Below are positions 59,430 to 64,000 of a DNA stretch of 64,000 nt, one piece after another. Source of the DNA: Polynucleobacter bastaniensis (GTDB taxonomy: Bacteria; Pseudomonadota; Gammaproteobacteria; Burkholderiales; Burkholderiaceae); assembly GCF_018882205.1 (NCBI RefSeq), contig NZ_JACVOU010000001.1:310001-374000 (forward strand), written 5' to 3'. A program made the position numbers and the translations under genes. The notes beneath the pieces are model-generated. The model worked only from the letters and a program-made list of their open reading frames with translations, searched no databases and was not told the origin of the DNA. Numbering within the stretch: the stretch's first letter is position 1; every line of letters starts with the position of its first letter.

Positions 59430-60097
59430 TGGAGCAAACACCAGTTCACGAGCAGCACAATGCTGATTTATTAAATCTAATCCCTGTTACCTGTAAAAAT
59501 CTTATTGAGATTGGGTGTAGCTCAGGCGCTCTTGCAAGAGAATTTAAGAAACTCGCACCTGATGCTGATTATCGAGGAGTCGAGATTGATGCTAATTTTG
59601 CAGTTCTTGCACGCCGGTACTGTGATGAAGTAACAGTCTTAAATATTGAAGGTGCGGATGAAAAATTTTGGTCTAATACCGGCGATCGAGATTGTTGGAT
59701 TTTTGGGGATACTCTAGAGCATCTTCAGAATCCATGGCGAGTGCTAGAGAAGATTCATCATGTTATGCCCGAGGGCGGGGTTGTTGTGGCATGTATTCCT
59801 AATGTTCAGCACTGGTCAATCCAGGCGAAATTAAGTATTGGTGATTTTCGGTATGAAGCTCAAGGTTTGATGGATAAAACCCATCTTCGCTGGTTCACTA
59901 GGCAGACAATGATTGAGTTATTTGATCAAGCTGGATTTGTCATTGAGCAAGGCGCCCCTAGAATTTTTAATGAGCCCGGGCGAGAATCTTTTTTGCCGAT
60001 TATTGGTGAGATGGCCAGACTTGCTGGGTCTGATTCTGAGATTGCAATTTCAGATGCATTGCCCATGCAGTTTGTCATTCGAGCAATAAGAAAATAA
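59429..60097 (+). CDS. SAM-dependent methyltransferase (class I)
   Basis: A 222-residue Rossmann-fold methyltransferase. SAM motif I is LIEIGCSSGALAREF, and GDTLEHLQNPWRVLEKIHHVM is the motif II/post-II region of the Methyltransf_11/23 type. HLRWFTRQTMIELFDQAGF is common in glycan-linked methyltransferases. It starts at ATG 59429, overlapping the upstream stop codon by one base. It is probably involved in modifying a sugar or the glycosylated product of the cluster, by inference. Confidence 0.85.
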   Translation: MEQTPVHEQHNADLLNLIPVTCKNLIEIGCSSGALAREFKKLAPDADYRGVEIDANFAVLARRYCDEVTVLNIEGADEKFWSNTGDRDCWIFGDTLEHLQNPWRVLEKIHHVMPEGGVVVACIPNVQHWSIQAKLSIGDFRYEAQGLMDKTHLRWFTRQTMIELFDQAGFVIEQGAPRIFNEPGRESFLPIIGEMARLAGSDSEIAISDALPMQFVIRAIRK

Positions 60098-60113
60098 TAC
60101 TTTAACTCGCAGC

Positions 60114-61433
60114 TTATTTTCTCAAATCTACTGTTCGGCTTTCCGGCAAATATAGTAGTGCAATCACTGCACCAGTTGCCAAGAAAAGAGTCGGATACCA
60201 AAGCCCCGCAAGATTGCTTTCCCAGTGCTGATTCAACCAGGTCACAATAAAAGGCAGAAGCCCACCTATCCACCCAGCAGCTAGATTATGCGGAAGGGTG
60301 GCTGCGCTATTTCTCGTTTTAGCTGGGAATAGCTCTGCAAGTAGGGCTGTTTGTGGGCCCACTACAAGTGCTAGGATTGCTGATAGGCCAACCAAGACAC
60401 CTGCTATTAATAAGATAGATCCGCTATTACTTTGTAGTAAATAGAACGCTGGCAGTATTAGTGTGGCGCCCAAGATGAGGCCGCTGACAACGACAGGCTT
60501 TCTGCCAATCTTATCCGATAGCCAGCCCGCAAAAATAGTTAGTGGTAATAGAGCAATCGTTGCATAAACACTCAATTGATCCACTAACTGAGAGGGTAAT
60601 TTCACTACAGTTTTTAGAAATATTGAAGTGTAGACCTGCACGCAGAAAAAAAGTATCGCCCCACCTGCTGAAACGCAAAAGAAAAGTAGGAACATTCGTT
60701 TTCTCGTTTCTGGATCTTTCAAGTTGTCACGCAAGGGGCTTTTAGACTGGGCTTCTGTTTTACTCAACTGCAAATAGATCGGCGTTTCTTCTAGAGCCAT
60801 GCGGGCTTTAAATGCAATCAAGAGCAGAAGCAGTGAAACCCAGAATGGTACACGCCACCCCCACGATAAAAATTCTTCTTGGGTAAGATAGGTTTGTAAC
60901 AAAGCAATTTGGAGTGTGGATACCAAGATGCCAAGTGGCCCCATGAGCTGCAAGAAGCTAGTTTTAAAGCCTCGATTAGAGTCGCCTGCATGCTCAGTGA
61001 GGTAGACAGCGCTACCGCCAATCTCACCTCCTGCTGAAAGGCCCTGAAGTAGTCTGAGGCTTACTAGCAAGATAGGTGCCCAGATCCCCACCTGAGCATA
61101 GGTCGGCAAAAAACCAACGCAGACCGTAGCAATTCCCATGAGAGTGATGGTGATCATAAACACGGGGCGTCGCCCAATACGATCGCCAATGCTCCCAAAA
61201 ATAGCTGCTCCTATGGGCCTCACCACCATACCTACACCAAAAGTCGCAAGGCTAGCTAATAGGGCTGTGCTGGGGTCGCTTGAGGGAAAGAAGAGAGGGC
61301 CAAAAACTACAGCCAGAGTAGCAAAAGTCAGAAAGTCGTACCACTCTAGAAAGGTTCCAAAGCAGGCTGCAATAGCTACTTTTCTATAGGAATGTGATGA
61401 GGCTTGTGTTTCTGATTCGCACGTAGCAGTCAA
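60114..61433 (-). CDS. MFS transporter, metabolite:H+ symporter (MHS) type
   Basis: A 439-residue membrane protein with 12 hydrophobic segments. The MHS-family signatures are FLEWYDFLTFATLAVVFGPLFF, GDRIGRRPVFMIT and GGEIGGSAVYLTEHA in the first half, and SDKIGRKPVVVSG in the second. Relatives carry alpha-ketoglutarate, shikimate, proline or citrate. The substrate cannot be read from the sequence. It is convergent with the methyltransferase gene, 16 bases away. Confidence 0.92.
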   Translation of the reverse strand: MTATCESETQASSHSYRKVAIAACFGTFLEWYDFLTFATLAVVFGPLFFPSSDPSTALLASLATFGVGMVVRPIGAAIFGSIGDRIGRRPVFMITITLMGIATVCVGFLPTYAQVGIWAPILLVSLRLLQGLSAGGEIGGSAVYLTEHAGDSNRGFKTSFLQLMGPLGILVSTLQIALLQTYLTQEEFLSWGWRVPFWVSLLLLLIAFKARMALEETPIYLQLSKTEAQSKSPLRDNLKDPETRKRMFLLFFCVSAGGAILFFCVQVYTSIFLKTVVKLPSQLVDQLSVYATIALLPLTIFAGWLSDKIGRKPVVVSGLILGATLILPAFYLLQSNSGSILLIAGVLVGLSAILALVVGPQTALLAELFPAKTRNSAATLPHNLAAGWIGGLLPFIVTWLNQHWESNLAGLWYPTLFLATGAVIALLYLPESRTVDLRK

Positions 61434-61447
61434 TTTTTATTCTAAGT

Positions 61448-62722
61448 TTATTCTGGATCTGTTGACGATTCAATGAGGGGCGTAGGTAAATTTTTACTAG
61501 GCTTAACACCGAGCTCACGCACCTTTTCTGCAGTACGAATCAGATTGCCTTTACCGGATTTGAGTTTACTAAAGGCATCGTGGTAACTCGTTTGGGCCTG
61601 ATCCAAGCGTTGGCCGAGTTTTTCAAGATCGTCAACAAAGCCAACAAACTTGTCATAGAGCGTGCCGCATTGTTTTGCAATTTCTAGAGCGTTGCGATTT
61701 TGATGATCTTGACGCCAGAGATGCGCGACAGTTCTTAGCGTTGCCATCAAAGTACTTGGGCATACCAGCACAATATTCTTAGCTAGTGCCTCTTGGTACA
61801 GATTAGGCGCTGTCTTCAAGGCTAGCAAGAATGCAGGTTCAATGGGTACAAACATCAATACAAAGTCCACCGAGCCAATCCCGTATAAGGAACTGTAGTT
61901 CTTGCTTGAGAGTCCATGAATATGTTGTCGAAGAGACTGAATATGTGCCGCCAATTCTTGTTCAGAGATGGTTGGATCGGTGGCCTCGGCATGACGGGAG
62001 TATGCCGTAATAGAAACCTTGCTATCAACCACTAAGCTTCTACCCTCTGGCAGTTTAACTACTACGTCAGGCTGAAGACGTGAGCCATCCGTCTGAGTAT
62101 GACTATCTTGTACAAGGTACTCCTCACCTTTACGCAGGCCTGAAGATTCGAGAATAGACTCTAAAACCAATTCACCCCAATTACCTTGTATCTTCGAGTC
62201 ACCCTTGAGCGCCTGGGTCAGCGAACGCGTTTCATCTGACATACGTAAATTCAGATTGGCTAGACGCTCGATTTCACTCTTGAGGGCAAAGCGTTCGCGT
62301 GCTTCATTTCCGTAGGAGGTATTTACCTGCTCTTTAAATTCTGAAAGCTTAGTTTGTAGAGGCTTTAGAAGGGCATCTAAGCTAGTCAGGTTTTGCTCAG
62401 TAAAGCGCTTAGACTTATCTTCCAAAATTTCATTAGCCAGATTTTTGAATTGGCTAGTCAGTGCTTCTTTAGCTTCATTGAGAGATTCAATTCTTCCTAA
62501 GCCCTGTTTACGCTCGGAGTCTAGTGCTGCCTCAAGTCGAATGGCATTCTGTAATGCCTGATCACGCTCAGCTCTTAAGTTGGCAGAAAGCGCAGCATCA
62601 TGTTCAGTTTGCTGCTCAACTCTAGTGAGGGTTGAGCGTAGATTGAGCGCATAGACTAAAAGGCCTGCACATAAACCGAATGGCAGGCCAAATAGTAGAA
62701 GAGAGCTTAAATCAAAAGTCAC
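61448..62722 (-). CDS. rmuC: DNA recombination protein RmuC
   Basis: A 424-residue protein with an N-terminal membrane segment (about 8-26), a long coiled coil (about 30-150) and the RmuC nuclease-like domain (about 170-390). Landmarks are GNWGELVLESILESSGLRKGEEY and LVVDSKVSITAYSRH. RmuC limits DNA inversions at short repeats in E. coli. The chain ends with LRTAEKVRELGVKPSK, a family feature. Confidence 0.93.
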   Translation of the reverse strand: MTFDLSSLLLFGLPFGLCAGLLVYALNLRSTLTRVEQQTEHDAALSANLRAERDQALQNAIRLEAALDSERKQGLGRIESLNEAKEALTSQFKNLANEILEDKSKRFTEQNLTSLDALLKPLQTKLSEFKEQVNTSYGNEARERFALKSEIERLANLNLRMSDETRSLTQALKGDSKIQGNWGELVLESILESSGLRKGEEYLVQDSHTQTDGSRLQPDVVVKLPEGRSLVVDSKVSITAYSRHAEATDPTISEQELAAHIQSLRQHIHGLSSKNYSSLYGIGSVDFVLMFVPIEPAFLLALKTAPNLYQEALAKNIVLVCPSTLMATLRTVAHLWRQDHQNRNALEIAKQCGTLYDKFVGFVDDLEKLGQRLDQAQTSYHDAFSKLKSGKGNLIRTAEKVRELGVKPSKNLPTPLIESSTDPE

Positions 62723-62750
62723 AAATACGAGCTATGTTGGTTTTGTGTAA

Positions 62751-63059
62751 TTAGCCTTGTACAAGCTTTTTCAACTCACCGCTTTCGAACATTTCAGTCA
62801 TGATGTCTGAACCACCAATGAATTCGCCATTGATGTAAAGCTGAGGAATGGTTGGCCAGTTAGCAAATTCTTTAATGCCCTGACGAATTGCTTCATCTTC
62901 CAGAACGTTAACAGTGTGAAGATTCTCAACACCGCTTGCACGCAAAATATTGATCGCATTTCCGGAAAAGCCGCATTGTGGAAACTGGGCATTGCCCTTC
63001 ATAAACAATACAACGGGATGGCTAGTAACGATTTCTTGAATTTTTGCTTGGGTGTCCAT
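62751..63059 (-). CDS. grxD: Monothiol glutaredoxin, Grx4 type
   Basis: A 102-residue CGFS glutaredoxin. The active-site motif is [16 protein letters not shown], and glutathione-binding [20 protein letters not shown] is present. Such proteins carry 2Fe-2S clusters and partner with BolA/IbaG, encoded at 36957. It lies next to prmC, an order known from beta-proteobacteria. Confidence 0.95.
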   Translation of the reverse strand: MDTQAKIQEIVTSHPVVLFMKGNAQFPQCGFSGNAINILRASGVENLHTVNVLEDEAIRQGIKEFANWPTIPQLYINGEFIGGSDIMTEMFESGELKKLVQG

Positions 63060-63164
63060 ATTTTTTCCTAAATTGATACCATTTAAAGGTGATGATTTAC
63101 TGCTAATAATAATGAGGTAATTTTAAGGCTATCTAAAGAAAAGGGTTAATTTCGATTGTCAGTT

Positions 63165-64000
63165 TTAGAGGCTTTTTCGTCCAGAAGCTACTCGGCAGTG
63201 GCCTGCAAAATCGAGGTGTGCCTGCACATCTATCAAACCCGCTACTTTCATGAGCCCCATAACAGCGTCAGATTGATCAAAGCCATGCTCGACGGCAATT
63301 AAGCCGCCAGGTTTTAGGTATTGATCTGCCCCTGCAATAATGATTTCTAGGCAGCCTAGACCGCTACCGTAATCAGTCAACGCAGATACAGGCTCAAAGC
63401 GGAGGTCCCCTTGAGTGAGGTGGGGGTCTTGATGAGCGATGTAGGGCGGATTACTCACAATCACATCAAATTGGCTTGCTTCAGTTAATGCCGCATACCA
63501 ACTACCCAGTAAAAACTGGACTTGATCTAATAGGTTCAAAGACTGGGCATTTTGCTTTGCAATAGCCAAAGCCTCAGTCGATTGATCTGATGCAATCAGG
63601 GATGTCAGTGGTGCAGAGCTTGCGATAGAGAGTGCAATAGCACCAGATCCAGTACCCAGATCCAACACCTTGGTGGGTTTATTGAGTTTAGTAATTTCAG
63701 TAAGGGCAATCTCTACGAGGAGTTCAGTTTCTGGGCGGGGAATAAGTATCCCAGGGCCAACCTCTAACTCAATATTATGAAAACCCTTTTTGCCTAAGAT
63801 GTATGCAATAGGTTCCCCAAGAACTCTTCTGGAGACTAGACTTTCCCATTCTAGAAAAGCTGGCGCATTCAAACTCATATCATCACGAGATAGCAAGGCA
63901 GAGCGTGGAAGTTGGTAGTGCTTGTCTAGGATGTAGGCCAGCAATATCCGTGCTTCATTGCTTGGCAATGCGCAGTTACTAATTAATTCGCCTAAAGGCT
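63165..64000 (-). CDS. prmC: Release factor glutamine methyltransferase PrmC (5' end beyond window)
   Basis: The frame runs from 64000 to the stop at 63165 without a start, so the N terminus is cut off. The catalytic domain has SAM motif VLDLGTGSGAIALSIA and the glutamine-binding NPPY in VIVSNPPYIAH. GEPIAYILGKKGFHNIELEV and ILIPRPETELLVE are family landmarks. It methylates the GGQ glutamine of RF1 and RF2. The visible residues before TTG 63968 (GELISNCALPSNEARILLA) match the usual PrmC N-terminal helix, so that TTG is not the start. Confidence 0.94.
   Translation of the reverse strand, partial: PLGELISNCALPSNEARILLAYILDKHYQLPRSALLSRDDMSLNAPAFLEWESLVSRRVLGEPIAYILGKKGFHNIELEVGPGILIPRPETELLVEIALTEITKLNKPTKVLDLGTGSGAIALSIASSAPLTSLIASDQSTEALAIAKQNAQSLNLLDQVQFLLGSWYAALTEASQFDVIVSNPPYIAHQDPHLTQGDLRFEPVSALTDYGSGLGCLEIIIAGADQYLKPGGLIAVEHGFDQSDAVMGLMKVAGLIDVQAHLDFAGHCRVASGRKSL

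Noticed and set aside
56710..60097. Integrated element with an att duplication at tRNA-Thr
   Set aside because: I found no copy of the tRNA 3' end downstream and no integrase gene, so integration is a suggestion, not an annotation.

Overview
The window is a contiguous piece of a bacterial chromosome that looks like a low-GC free-living member of the Burkholderiaceae, most likely Polynucleobacter. This is judged from protein style, gene order and moderate AT bias, not from any search. Markers pointing that way are the S10-spc-alpha ribosomal block, hemB/ysxC/cytochrome c4, gltBD followed by mlaFEDACB-murA-his-tatABC, and petABC-sspAB, all characteristic of Betaproteobacteria. The left edge cuts rplB and the right edge cuts prmC.

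Layout. 1-11682: end of the S10 operon (rplB to rpsQ), a hairpin-bearing gap, the spc operon (rplN to rpmJ, with secY and infA) and the alpha operon (rpsM, rpsK, rpsD, rpoA, rplQ), closed by a clear terminator. 11751-18323: cutA-dsbD, then hemB-ysxC on the minus strand, a dihaem cytochrome c, lysA-lptM on the minus strand and cyaY. 18336-24952: aroB, aroK, a strikingly short secretin and a PilP/GspC-like membrane protein on the minus strand, divergent from the PBP1A gene mrcA, which is followed by a REP-associated (RAYT) transposase. 25148-31415: gltB-gltD, glutamate synthase. 31426-37205: mlaFEDACB lipid transport genes, a second ABC exporter pair and a BolA-family gene. 37239-48853: murA, then the histidine genes hisG-D-(C reversed)-B-H-A-F-I-E, interrupted by an orphan Phd-type antitoxin and a VapBC pair, then hinT and tatABC. 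48838-52616: a Sel1/TPR protein, a major porin, a structured intergenic region that may carry a small RNA, and mscL. 52753-56691: petABC (cytochrome bc1) and sspAB. 56710-60097: tRNA-Thr(TGT) with a 23-bp perfect hairpin, then a three-gene AT-rich glycosylation-type cluster (TPR-OGT, GT2-like, methyltransferase). 60114-64000, minus strand: an MFS transporter, rmuC, grxD and prmC.

How it works together. Most of the window is core machinery: translation, envelope assembly (murA, mrcA, Mla, porin), histidine, lysine, chorismate and haem synthesis, ammonia assimilation and respiration. The Rieske protein PetA has a twin-arginine signal and is a likely client of the TatABC proteins encoded about 5 kb upstream. 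The accessory parts are the toxin-antitoxin insertions in the his operon, the RAYT gene, the reduced secretin locus and the glycosylation cluster behind tRNA-Thr. I found no CRISPR array, rRNA, complete insertion sequence or prophage.
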